64,000 bases of DNA, taken from assembly GCA_963971535.1 (NCBI GenBank), contig OZ020599.1:99716571-99780570 (forward strand). The letters are read 5' to 3'. A model generated the notes under the pieces. That model had not been told where the DNA came from. It was given only the letters and a program-made list of their open reading frames with translations, and made no database searches. Positions 11,020 through 22,434 of this stretch are shown here, piece by piece (positions within the stretch are counted from its first letter, which is position 1; each line of letters starts with the position of its first letter). Origin of the DNA: Notolepis coatsorum (lineage: Eukaryota; Chordata; Actinopteri; Aulopiformes; Paralepididae). The translations under genes were made by a program, and so were the position numbers.

Positions 11020-12595
11020 TCAACCTTTGCGAAATCCTGCCTGTTCCTCTCTTAGCTTGACATCTATGGCACCATCAAATCTCTTAAGAAGGATTCTGCA
11101 TAAGACTTTGCTAGGGACGGACAGAAGTGTTATGCCTCGCCAGTTGTCACAGTTCTTCAGGTCACATTTCTTAGGAAGCTTGCATATGAGGCCCTTGCTC
11201 CATTCCCTTGGTATGGCATTGTACTCCCATATCTTGACGAAGAGGTCGGTCAGCACCCTGGAGGCTGTGGTGATATCTGCCATCAACATTTCTGCATGTA
11301 GCATGTCGATTCCAGGGGCTTTTCCCCGCTTCATATCCTTGATTGCCGTTTGTACTTCAGCTTGGGAGGGAGGATTGGTGTTAATAGCGATGTCATCCAA
11401 AGGTTCTGGATCTGCAGGCTCTTCAGGTTCTGGTTCATTGAGCACTTCTTCAAGGTGTTGAGCCCATCTTTCAGCGTGTTCCCTTTCAGTTGTTATCAGT
11501 TTACCTGGTTTATCCTTAACTAGTTTAGTGTAGATGTTCCTTGGATCGCTTAGCTGTTTAGTGATCCTATACACTATACTGAGTTGTCCTTTAGCTGCAG
11601 CCGTCTCTGCTTCACTTGCCAGGTTCTCCACAAAGGCTCTCTTATCCCTTCGGGCACTCCTCTTGACCTCTAAGTCTTTCACCTTGTACTCTTTCTTTGC
11701 ACGTTCAGTTAGCCTGGGTGACTTTGCACTCAGCAGTTTGTATTTGGCTTTCTTCCTCTCATCGATTTTTGTCCATGTCTGAGGTGTTATCCATTGTTTG
11801 TCTCCTTTCTTTCTAAAGCCTATGACACTCTCTGCTGTTTCTTTGTATACTTTTGCGATGTTCCCCCATGTTTTCTCAACATCTCCATTTTCTTCTCCAT
11901 CTTCCAGTGCACTGAAGCGGTTTCTAAGCTCGATGGTGAACTCTTTTTGGACTTTTGGTGCAAGAAGCTTGTTGATGTCAAACACTTTGCGTCGCTGTTT
12001 GGTGTTAGGTGTTGCTCTGAGTTTTAGCCTGATCTTGGCTATCACCAGGTGGTGGTCACTGCCAACATCCGCCCCCCCCCCCCCCCCCCGGTGGACTTTG
12101 ACATCCAGAAGAGATTGTTGCCATTTCTTGTTGACAATGACATGGTCAATCTGGTTGACCGTATGCCCATCTGGGGATCTCCAGCTTAGTTTGTGGATGT
12201 CACTGTGGGGGAAGATGGTTCCACCTATTGTGCATCTGTTGTTAATGCAGAAGTCAACAAGCATCTCTCCATTGTCATTGATCGTTCCGCAGTCATGCCG
12301 CACCATTGCATCTTCTCTCCCGATGTTATCATTTCCAACTTTGGCATTCAAATCTCCCATAATCAGTAGCATGTCATGTTGTGGGACCTTGGAGACTGCA
12401 CATTGCAGTTGCTCGTACCAGTCGTCCTTAGTCTCCTCCTCTGCCTCGTTTGTAGGGGTGTAACACTGTAAGATGGTCATTTTACAGTATCAGGAGTCAA
12501 ATCTTGCTCTGAGCAGTCTATAACTGATGGGTTCCCACTCCGTGAGAGATTTGGATGTCTCCTTACGTGTGATAAGTGCTACACCGCTGGAGTGT
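11020..12595 (-). pseudogene. LINE endonuclease C-terminal half and RT N-terminus
   Basis: An open segment of 486 residues (12480-11020), extended upstream to the SINE junction through one TGA at about 12490. Endonuclease motifs: MGDLNAKVG, then SWRSPDGHTVNQIDHV and GSDHHLVIAKI (the Ser-Asp-His-His end of APE endonucleases). RT begins around KDMKRGKAPGIDML and reaches EEQAGFRKG. A run of about 19 C on the plus strand (12071-12090) encodes an odd poly-Gly just before the SDHH motif and is likely slippage expansion. Confidence 0.88.
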
Positions 12596-12603
12596 GCATC
12601 ATC

Positions 12604-13015
12604 TGTGCGGTACGGTGGTGTAGTGGTTAAACACTGTCACCTCACAGCAAGAAGGTCCAGGGTTCGATTCCCGCTTGGGGGACCAGGTTTCCATGATGCC
12701 AGTTACCCAGGTGGGGTATCTCCCAGGCCTTTCTGTGTGGAGTTTGCATGTGCTCGCAAGGGTTTCCCCCCCGATAAGATAAACCCAATGGAAAAACATG
12801 CACAACAACAAGATCGCTAATGCTACGGCATCCTTGACGAAGACGGACAGGAGCACTTGGATTGGTCCCCTGGCGCGGCTCACGTTGCGCCTGCCTGCTC
12901 CCGGCTGTCCTTGGGGGGGAGGACGACGGGATGGCTTAATCGCAGAGACGAATCGCATACATGCATCGCATTCATGCCGATTGATGACCTCTGAGCAGGT
13001 CCTAAATGATTATTA
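12604..13015 (+). mobile_element. V-SINE/DANA-like tRNA-derived SINE
   Basis: A plus-strand SINE about 410 bp long inserted in the LINE endonuclease region. The tRNA-like head has an A box around GGTGTAGTGGTTA and a B box GGTTCGATTCC (about 12659-12669). The body contains the V-SINE core TTTCTGTGTGGAGTTTGC, with the usual following 'atgttctccccg' partly deleted. The tail is an ATT run at about 13006-13018. I could not define a clean target duplication. Related copy at 47690-48085. Confidence 0.85.
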
Positions 13016-13270
13016 TTATCTTTTCCAGAGAAAAGGATAGTTGAGCCCTCTTTTTGTCACCTTGCGGCCTGAACCAGTCCATCTACACTCGCTCACACCA
13101 AGGATGTCCAACTTATAGTTCTGCATTTCTCTGATGACTTGCGCTGTCTTTGATGTATCAAACATAGTACGGACATTCCATGCTCCAAGACGGATCATGG
13201 TTTTGGGTTTTAGAAGACTCATCTTCGAGCAACCGACTTCCCGAGTTGGGCTTTCATCTGCTGCCGTCAT
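13016..13270 (-). pseudogene. LINE endonuclease N-terminus
   Basis: 84-residue frame beginning MTAADESPTRE, with LGAWNVRTMFDTSK and LDILGVSECRWTGSG, the first two motifs of an APE endonuclease (catalytic Asn and Glu). It is separated from the rest of the domain by the SINE insertion. The upstream region to 13590 is GC-rich and resembles the LINE 5' untranslated region. Confidence 0.85.
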
Positions 13271-13590
13271 AGTGCCAGTGTTTTGGCTAGAGCTTCTTTT
13301 GGACCCCAGGTTTTGTGGTTTGTGTTTTGCCGTTTCTGTAACAGTTGTTTGTTTTCCGGGGTAGGGTTGTTATCCCCACGCCCAACCCCCAACCTGGAGG
13401 ACCAGTGCTGCTTTTTGTCTAGCCCCTCCCCCGTGACCTGCCCCGGCTTGGTTGAACCTGCCAGGGGCTTTAAACTTTGAGCCCCCGCCGATATAGCTCA
13501 CAGGGTCCTTGAGGCATGCAAGCCACCCCACCATGTCAAGGTAGCAGCCCGGGGGAACCCGGCTGACGGTCTTAGTATATTCAACCAGGT

Positions 13591-13930
13591 ACTTAGTTAG
13601 CTATTTGCTGAGGAATTGTGGAAGCATTTCTGCTATTCTGCCAGAATATCGGCAATTTCTGAATCGAGATTGAAAGCTAGCTAGCAAACGCTAACTGTTG
13701 GCTAGCTGTTAAAGGTAGCTAACGTTAGGCTACAACTGACATACATGACGTTGCAACTCAGGATTTGTTGCAGCTCAGATAACTAAGCTTCAAATAATGG
13801 TAGGATAGCTAATTGACTAACTAAAAAGTTAACAGTTAGCATTGGTAAGATATGGTTGTGTTTGTTTAAAACCAAAATGGTTTCTATCAGCCTGCGAAGT
13901 GCGACTAATATTTGACCGGGTACATAATAC
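13591..13930. other. Unassigned sequence rich in ctagcta/gctaacgtta
   Basis: No gene. The motif gctaacgttag recurs here and at 25.65 kb. Confidence 0.4.
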
Positions 13931-14133
13931 TGTAATGTTCTGGGGTTTTGTGTGTCACTCTGTTTAGCTGGGGGTGTTGTTTCCCCCCGGGAGATATGGG
14001 AGGGCGGTAGAGCAGGTAGCTGTGATGTGCATTACTAACCTGTAAAACCCATATTGAGCTGGAATTAAACCACCATACACAAATACAACATCTCCTCATT
14101 CTTCCTGACATTACTGCATGACGGATCGCTACA
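13931..14133. mobile_element. Probable solo LTR, 203 bp
   Basis: The segment starts TGTAATG and ends GCTACA (TG...CA with TGTA/TACA), and is flanked on both sides by ATAC, a 4-bp direct repeat. This is what recombination between two LTRs leaves behind. No second LTR or internal domain is nearby. Orientation and superfamily are unknown. Confidence 0.55.
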
Positions 14134-14394
14134 ATACCAACCAGCAAGCTGCAGTCCGAGATTAATCCGATGCCAGATTTCAAAATGCTACCTTTTACTG
14201 TTTGTACTGATGCTGTGTGTTGGCAAATCTCTGGTTCTGAAAACATTGCATGGAGCCTGTTATGTCACTGATAACCAAGTGCTGTCCAGCCGTTCCCTCT
14301 CCCCGTATCTCTCTAGAGTTGAGCATGGCAGCATTTTCAGCAGCTTGTAAAACCCTCCACATGTCACCTCTACCTGAACAATATAACAGTGACT
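14134..14394. other. Unassigned sequence
   Basis: No gene or repeat hallmark seen. Confidence 0.35.
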
Positions 14395-15020
14395 CTGAAT
14401 GAATGAATGAATGAAAACTTTATTTAACAGATTGCAGAATGGGTACAATACAGTACGGCTCAATACATACAATTGTTAAGGGGATGCAGACCTGAGAAAG
14501 ACGTTTGTCTTGTTTCCATCAGGGTCCCCCATTTTCAATTCATATAGACATTTATGACATACACAACATACATGACATTTATGGCATAGGGACATATAGG
14601 TATTTAGTACTGATACATTTGTGACATAGGCGGTATTCAAATATACAGTACTGTTACCCCTAGATCTTGACAGAGTATATACATATGATGGGGAGGGGAC
14701 TGTACATTAGGAGGGGGTGGGTGGGTGGGAGGGAAATATACATACGGCGGGGAGGGAATATATACATGCGGTGGGGAGGAGACTGTCTATTAGGAGGTGG
14801 TGGGGGTTTTGGGCATTTACGGTGGCCAGTTTCGAATTGCAGCCTCCCGTAGGTGCTCTTTAAGGGCGGTTTTGAATGTGGGCAGGGATTCACATTCCTT
14901 TACAGCTTTGGGTAGGGCGTTCCACATTGTTGTGGCATGTGAAGGGGGTGGCTGAGAGTCTAAACGTGTGTACGTATGACGAGTGACCAGGGGACAGAAT
15001 ATGGTCCCTGAAGCCAAATC
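14395..15020 (-). mobile_element. LINE 3' end with RT C-terminal fragment
   Basis: Minus-strand 3' end of a LINE. The coding end (15017-14817) reads MWNALPKAVKECESLPTFK and ALKEHLREA, as in the last residues of many fish RTs. The 3' untranslated region reaches a terminal (ATTC)n tail at about 14395-14416. The last 140 bp are about 95% identical to 26146-26290, so this is a dispersed family. A GGGTGGGTGGG-rich patch (14690-14815) lies in the middle. Confidence 0.7.
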
Positions 15021-15454
15021 TGATGGAGATGACAGAAGAATACTTCAGCACATCATCCTGGAGGTATAAGCTGCAGAGCCAGATAAATCAGATGCCAGAT
15101 TTAAAAAATGCTGTCGGCTCTCGGCGCTGGGAAAATGTTGCCACTCAACCAGGGACAGGAACGATGATGCTCATCTGTTAGAATCACCTGTCAACTTTAG
15201 CATGTCTCTTTACTGACCCGTCCCCACTCTCCTGCTCGAGTGTGCCTGCCTGGTGATGACGTCGCCACTGCCAGACAACAAGATGTCCAGGCAGCAGCTT
15301 TTAGGTAAGTACTGTATGTTTCACTGATGTAGTGTTACCCTATTTGTTCTTGATTTTGTTACGTTCGATGATTCATTTCTGTAATTTAGGCAATCAAGGA
15401 TTCAATAACAGATACATTAATTATTCAACCAGAAAATGATGATGATGAAATTGA
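15021..15454. other. Unassigned sequence
   Basis: No gene recognised. A stretch at 15240-15310 is GC-richer but has no supported frame. Confidence 0.35.
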
Positions 15455-15458
15455 TTAA

Positions 15459-15874
15459 AGGGGAGCTATTTTACTATTTCTTTCACTATTTGGGCACTTT
15501 TACACAATTCCTGTGAGTTTATGGAACACCTCTGTAATTATAATTTTTTTTAATTCATTGTTTTGTATTTCTAATCAAGTCCTCAAAAACAGCATTTTTC
15601 TACCTCAAGATCTCGAGCCGTTTTGAGGCTGGGCTCCTAAACCACTGTGTGGCCTGGTGGCATCTGCCACATTATTATGCAGCTGAGTCTCTCTGACATC
15701 ACAAATCAGCACATTTTCAGATGACTCAGTTCAGTGAGGGTGAATATTGTGAGAGGAGAATTGGAAGAATGCGCCAATATGAGAATTAGAGACATAGATC
15801 ATATTAATATAAGTCCACATAGCTAGGAAACAATGCTAAACACTGAAAAGGGCCATTTATAAGATAGTTCCCCT
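15459..15874. mobile_element. TTAA-flanked MITE (piggyBac-like termini)
   Basis: A 416-bp element with terminal inverted repeats AGGGGAGCTATTTTA and, reversed from the right end, AGGGGAACTATCTTA, flanked by TTAA on both sides (15455-15458 and 15875-15878). TTAA duplications are the signature of piggyBac-type transposition. It has no coding capacity. Part of its body (ttttacacaattcctgtgag, then atggaacac) recurs at 18740-18800. Confidence 0.75.
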
Positions 15875-15878
15875 TTAA

Positions 15879-16535
15879 GACTATTTGGGAATTTTTCTCT
15901 TTAAAACCTTAACTGAACTGTTGAAATAGTTTATCCCGCGTTTCACAAGATTTTGTAAAAGCAAAGTGATTAGCCTCAATCCAAATTAAATGTATTGAAT
16001 TCATTCTAAACAATCATAATGAACACAGTGCTCATGCCTAATGGATTTATATAAGGCATAGCACTCTGATATCCGCTGTTTCACAATCATAAATAAGAAG
16101 TGACAAAAGTTTATCGAATTCATTCCACAAGCCTAATAAATACTATAAATCATAGACTGATACAAATTATTTAAATGATTTGGTTAACCATTAGAACAAC
16201 CAGAGGATATTTGACTATTGAGTTCTCATCCTCAGAATGTATTCCTTCTCTTCTCTTCTGTGCTTCAGCATGCTGACCATACCCCACCAGTCCACAGAAG
16301 CTGAGTGGATAAGACTGGATCTAACCAATCCTATTGAGCTGTCGCAAGTGTATTGTATTTTCAACCCATGCACTGGCATGTGTGGACAAGTATGCACTTT
16401 TATTTGTCCACCACCCCCTACTGAAAAAAACGAGTTCATTTGTACATGACACTGCTGGACGCACTTAATATTAATATGTCTCATCGCAGGCCTTTGTCCA
16501 TATTCCTCGCATGATTGAACCCAAGAGTCAGAACT
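15879..16535. other. Unassigned AT-rich sequence
   Basis: Short open frames only on both strands around 16215-16484, with no recognisable domain. No gene supported. Confidence 0.4.
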
Positions 16536-16640
16536 CGGTCAAGATTCAAGATTCAAGAGTTTTTATTTGTCACAAACATACCAGGGCATACAGTGAAATG
16601 CGGGTGGCCATGCCCGCTTCGATTGTGAAATAATACTAAT
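16536..16640 (-). mobile_element. LINE 3' terminal fragment
   Basis: On the minus strand the sequence 'gacaaataaaaactcttg' is followed by repeats of AATCTTG, the 3' terminus type of L2-like LINEs. Only about 100 bp is recognisable. Confidence 0.55.
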
Positions 16641-17969
<1,329 letters not shown>

Positions 17970-19150
17970 TAAAAACGTTGTCCATGTTGTTTCCATGTCC
18001 CCCCCATTATCCTGCCATAACTCTAAACAAAGTAGTAGTAATTACATAGCAAGGTTGAACGACCGCAGAGCAACTCCTATATGGACACCCCAACGAATAA
18101 ACGATCTATCGCCACTGGCTACTGAGCGGGAGAGATAAGGGGAGTAATTTCAAAAATGTCACTCTGTCTTAGGAGAAGCCAGGGGCATGTTCACCCCTTA
18201 CGTTTGTTTGGAATGGTCAGAATAAGAAGTGAAATGTGTTGCTTGTGTGTCACAGGTTTTGATTGGTTCAGTTTTGTCTCACATCACAAATGAACCAAAC
18301 TTCACATGAGATTGACCTGTGAGCAATCCACTCCATTCCACAACCCACCCTTCTCTCAATCCCCCTCCTCACCCCCTACTTTACTTACTCCCCTCTCTGC
18401 CCCCCCCCCTTTCCCTTGTCATGTGTATTCGTTGTTGTCCTTCATTGTCCTTAGTTGTAATTTGTTTGTCAATGTCTAGTCTGAGTTCCCCCCCTCCAAG
18501 AGGGCAATGAAATGTCACTATTTTTCTTATTTTACTACACTTTTTATTTTATTTTGAACTGTAAATACTGTAGTTAAAACGTATAAATATTAAAGTTCTC
18601 CCCCGAAGAGGGCGGGTGGATAGAGTACCCTGAAAAAAGGGGAAAAAAGTAAATTAAAATAAAATAAAATAAAATAAAAGAAAGTAGCACAGTATAAAAA
18701 AAAGTAGCATAGTATTTAAAGGTCCACAATTGTTAACTTTTTGGGCAATTTTACACAATTCGTGTGAGTCTATGGAACACATCTGTAAGGTTTTTTTCAA
18801 TTAAATGCATTGTTTTGCATTAAACAAATAAAAAATTAACCAAACTTTCTAAACAAAGTCACGTGATCATGCAGGTCAGCATTTTATTGGACATGATTTT
18901 GAACATGATTCCGTGATGGGACACATGCAATTGGCTTCGAGAAATACAGTATTCTCACCTAGGTGTACCAAGAAGTGAACAGGGAGAAAAAGGCACGATG
19001 AGAAAGCAACTAAATGAATGTGAGAGAGAAAAAGATAAAGCTAGGGGGGGGGTCATCCCTATACGTTCCCTCAGGCCCATGTTCCCCCGTTTCTAAGAAG
19101 TCTTGTCCCCATCAAAATTAGGCCCTTATGTTCCCCCAGCCCTATGTTCC
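17970..19150. other. Unassigned sequence with a fragment of the 15.5-kb MITE
   Basis: 18740-18830 repeats part of the MITE at 15459-15874. The rest contains C-rich (18350-18500) and AAAAT-rich (18650-18720) stretches and no gene. Confidence 0.5.
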
Positions 19151-19158
19151 CTCAGGCC

Positions 19159-19518
19159 CAGGGGTGCAGTCGTAATATGGGCGAAGGCCAAACGCCTGCG
19201 CACGCGCGCGCATGCACTCGCATACATGTTCCCTCGGTTGCGCACAGAACAGATGATATCCTTCCAGTCGGGAGATCAAGCAACCCCCCACCACACCTAC
19301 AGGGCTTGTATTTGGTTGTCGGTATCCTATTATTATGCAAAGTCTAGGTGATACTGTAAGTGCCGGCGGCCGGGGTATACGGCGCGACGAGTCATTTTTG
19401 TGTCGTCGCGCCTGCACTTATCACCTAGACTTTGCATAATAATAGGATGCGCACACTTCGGCCTCAGTGACGAAGCCCAAACGGCGTTTGACCGCGTATG
19501 CCCAGCACTGCACCCCTG
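19159..19518. mobile_element. Palindromic hAT-type MITE with 8-bp target duplication
   Basis: A 360-bp element starting CAGGGGTGCAGT and ending with its exact reverse complement ACTGCACCCCTG, flanked by CTCAGGCC on both sides (19151-19158 and 19519-19526). An 8-bp duplication and CAGGGG-type ends are hAT features. The centre is strongly self-complementary: a perfect 30-bp inverted pair at about 19324-19353 and 19415-19444 encloses a second hairpin (GGCGCGACGA ... TCGTCGCGCC). Confidence 0.88.
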
Positions 19519-19606
19519 CTCAGGCCTACATCGCCACAGCACAGGTGTGGCCGTTCCCTGATGCACATAACGCGTTGTTGCCTTGTGGGAATGGAGCTCT
19601 GCTCAC

Positions 19607-20135
19607 CATCGCTTCTTCTTCCTGGGGATGTGGACGGTCCTGCTCATGGCTTCTTCCTGGGGATGTCACCGTCCTGCTCATGGCTTCTTCTTCCTGGGGA
19701 TGTGGACAGTCCTGCTCATGGCTTCTTCTCCCTGGGGATGTGGACGGTCCTGCTCATGGCTTCTTCTTCCTGGGGATGTGGACGGTCCTGCTCATGGCTT
19801 CTTCCTGGGGATCTGCACCGTCCTGCTCATGGCTTCTTCTTCCTGGGGATGTGGACAGTCCTGCTCATGGCTTCTTCTTCCTGGGGATGTGGACGGTCCT
19901 GCTCATGGCTTCTTCTTCCTGGGGATGTGGACGGTCCTGCTCATGGCTTCTTCTTCCTGGGGATGTGGACGGTCCTGCTCATGGCTTCTTCCTGGGGATG
20001 TGGATGGTCCTGCTCATGGCTTCTTCTTCCTGGGGATGTGGATGGTCCTGCTCATGGCTTCTTCTTCCTGCGTATGTGGACGTCCTGCTCATGGCTTATT
20101 CCTGGGGATGTGGACGGTCCTGCTTATGGAACCCA
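19607..20135. repeat. 38-bp minisatellite
   Basis: About 14 tandem copies of a unit of roughly 38 bp (core: ctggggatgtggacggtcct, then gctcatggcttcttcttc), with shorter units lacking one or two TTC triplets. Because 38 is not a multiple of three and the unit lacks stops in all forward frames, three overlapping forward frames of 230-250 codons stay open. They are by-products of the repeat rather than evidence for a protein. Confidence 0.95.
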
Positions 20136-20157
20136 AACACTCCAATACCTGGCTCCT

Positions 20158-20525
20158 CATAATAATAATAATAAATATAATTTTGATAGCGCCTTTCAAG
20201 AAACCCAAAGTCGCTTCACAGTCAAAACGGCTAAGGAAAAGGGGCAATAGGGAAAAGGGGGGGGGGGGGGGGGGGAGTGGCAGGTAGAGGGATAATGCAA
20301 CCTAAATCTAATCTAAACTAACTAGTGGGGAAAGCCTTGGTGAAAAGGTGCATTTTGAGAGCTGTTTTGAAGGTGTCCAGAAGGTTGGGGCATTGTGGAT
20401 TTCGTGGGGGAGAGAGTTCCAGACGGTAGGGACGCCACACTGAAGGCTCATCCTCGTCAGTGAACACGTATTGTACTCTTGCTCTGCAGTCCTTAACACC
20501 AGCGACTCCAATTAATGTCTTCACC
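20158..20525 (-). mobile_element. Dispersed retroelement 3' fragment
   Basis: Starts after an (ATA)n run with gatagcgcctttcaagaaac and continues with gaaggtgtccagaaggttgg and gagagttccagacggtaggg, a pattern of fish LINE 3' regions. The minus-strand frame reads VWNSLPHEIHN, like the RT C-terminus. The family resembles 24325-24720 and 31605-31770. It includes a poly-G run at about 20258-20275. Confidence 0.55.
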
Positions 20526-20610
20526 CCTTGCTTTGTTGCCGGTGGGATCGGAAGTTCTGAAGTAAAAACCTTTCCTCCACGGTTTCCAGGGATCGAGCTT
20601 CCCTAGATAG

Positions 20611-20767
20611 TAGAGGTGTAAAGGTACACGTATCCGTACTGAACCGTTTCAGTACTGGACCTTAGGTTCAGTACGGCTGTGTACCGAACGAATACCATGG
20701 TATGTTAACAACTAACGACCAACCACCAGGGGCTGTTTTTTTTACAATCTAATATAATATAATAATA
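20611..20767. mobile_element. Truncated hAT-like terminus flanked by an 8-bp repeat
   Basis: Begins TAGAGGTGTAAAGGTACACG and continues with gtaccgaacgaatacc, matching the usual left end of a fish hAT family. It is flanked by CTAGATAG on both sides (20603-20610, 20768-20775). The expected inverted right end is absent (it ends in ATA repeats), so it may be end-deleted or of another class. Confidence 0.5.
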
Positions 20768-20784
20768 CTAGATAGCAGCCAATT

Positions 20785-20992
20785 TAACCCTTTCACTACC
20801 ACACTACCAAATGGTTAACCCTTTCACTGCGACAATACAGCAGGTTAACCCTTTCACTACCACACCACAGAAGGTTAACCCGTTCACTACCACACTACAG
20901 AAGATGAACCCTTTCACTGCCACATGACAGCAGGTTAGCCCTAGTGAAAGGGTTAACCTTCTGTAGCGTGGTAGTGAAAGGGTTAAACTGCT
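20785..20992. repeat. 30-bp satellite (ttaaccctttcactaccaca), with an inverted unit
   Basis: Six or so copies of a unit of about 30 bp: ttaaccctttcactaccaca followed by ctacagaagg. The last units (20937-20986) are in reverse orientation. The same unit occurs at 35634-35703, 37693-37882 and 43502-44108. Confidence 0.9.
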
Positions 20993-21489
20993 GGGGGGCA
21001 CATAGACGCGCTAGACAGAGCGCTAGAAGTGAGTGCATACTCAGCTGATGATTCAACTTTATTCCATATGTCATTAGTTGTTGTTGCGAACACAGAGATA
21101 GATATTCACAGCCTGCCAGTCAACCTGCTAAATCTAGATCTGTTTTAGTACATCATTACTGTAGGCCATATTTATCTAATTCACACATACAGTATCACAT
21201 TTACAGCACACGTTAAAGGGTGTACGTTTTTGACATTATGCGCTGCATCTAAATTCTTCACCTTGCTCTTCATGAAAGGTGGAAAGGGGAAGCAAGTTAG
21301 ACGAAAAGAAAATGTCCCACTTTAAAATAAAAAGCCACAGATACAATTTTTTTTTTTTAACTAATTTATATTGCTTGTCAATACCATTTAGATGCAAGGG
21401 TTGGCTGGTTAGGATTACTCACCAATGTGACAACAGAGGATGTAACAAGTCCATAACAGACACATTCTAATAACCAAAAGAAGGAGTAA
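20993..21489. other. Unassigned sequence
   Basis: No gene recognised. Confidence 0.35.
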
Positions 21490-21722
21490 ATGGTAAATGT
21501 ATATAGCATCTTTTATCCTAAATGTTCCTCACATTTACCCATTCACACACACATTGACACACCGACGGCAAAGGCGACCATGCAAGGTGCCAACCTCCTC
21601 ATCGGGAGCAGTTAGGGGTTAAGTGTCTTGCTCAAGGACACTTCAACACGGTGCCCGGGAGGAGCGGGAATCAAACCGGGAACCTTCTGACTACCAGACA
21701 ACCGCTCTACTTCCTCGTTACT
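21490..21722 (-). mobile_element. tRNA-derived SINE (family C)
   Basis: Minus-strand copy. In its sense the head has a B box of the type GGTTTGATTCCCGCTCCTCC, followed by CGGGCACCGTGTTGAAGTGT, a segment agcaggttggcaccttgcat, and an end ...gtgaggaaca. Other copies: 35038-35330 (+) and the split copy 47588-48275 (-). The head derives from a tRNA but is not a functional tRNA gene. Confidence 0.8.
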
Positions 21723-22434
21723 CGTTATTTCAAGTGATTTTCTGTATGTCTCAAAATGACTGTCAACAAACTGTCACAACAAACAGGCTACAACAGTGCG
21801 TGATTTTTCAATGTGTTTGAAAAGCTTGAGGTTATTTTGTTTCCCAACAAGGCGCATTGATATGCAACATATCATGATGCCATATGTAGAACAACGTTCC
21901 CTCTGTATAATGATGATTCCCGACATGCAGAGCAGTTCATAAACGAGCTCCGTCAAACAATCAAAAATAGGGGAAAACTCCACAGTAGGTGATTGAAATT
22001 CAAATGGGCCCATCCCTGCTACAAGCCATTTCAAATCACCCGGCTGAAATTCATTACAGATAATAGCAGCCTTTTTCTGGACCTCAAATCAACTCAAATT
22101 AAAGCATAATGGCTCCTCGCAGAGAGGGATAGATGAATATTCCACTAGCATCGCTCGAGGCGAGCTCTTTAGAGAGGCGGCCCACTGTCAAGGGCCCTGG
22201 ATGCCACTGTCTTTCAAGGTTGAAATAACATAAAATATTAAACCGGTTGCTCTGAAGTAATGGCAAAGCCAAGGCATCCTTTTTCACAATCTTAAATTAA
22301 TGAATTAACATTGATTTAATTTGCAATACAACTGGCCACTTTTTACACTATTCCAACAGTGTCGTCAGCCTACAGCAATGCCATCTTGACGTCCTGCATA
22401 AAGGCATGGTATGGCAACTGCACCGCTCCCCCCC
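21723..22434. other. Non-repetitive-looking AT-rich sequence
   Basis: No gene or transposon end. 22030-22340 lacks every repeat family seen elsewhere in the window and has several TAAT/ATTA motifs, so it is a candidate conserved non-coding island. This is an impression that only an alignment can test. Confidence 0.3.

Larger units (their letters stand above)
8956..13590 (-). mobile_element. APE-type non-LTR retrotransposon (LINE), decayed and interrupted
   Basis: A minus-strand LINE whose pieces appear in order from right to left: GC-rich 5' region (13590-13271), endonuclease N-terminus (13270-13016), remaining endonuclease and RT start (12595-11020), RT core (11019-10590), and C-terminal region (9640-8968), ending in a short (AAGT)n tail at about 8957-8970. 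It is split by a SINE (12604-13015) and by the 3' end of a second LINE (9645-10590), and it carries several in-frame stops. The endonuclease and the FADD-type RT place it among APE-encoding clades. An I/Nimb-like affiliation is my best guess but RTE is possible. Confidence 0.85.
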
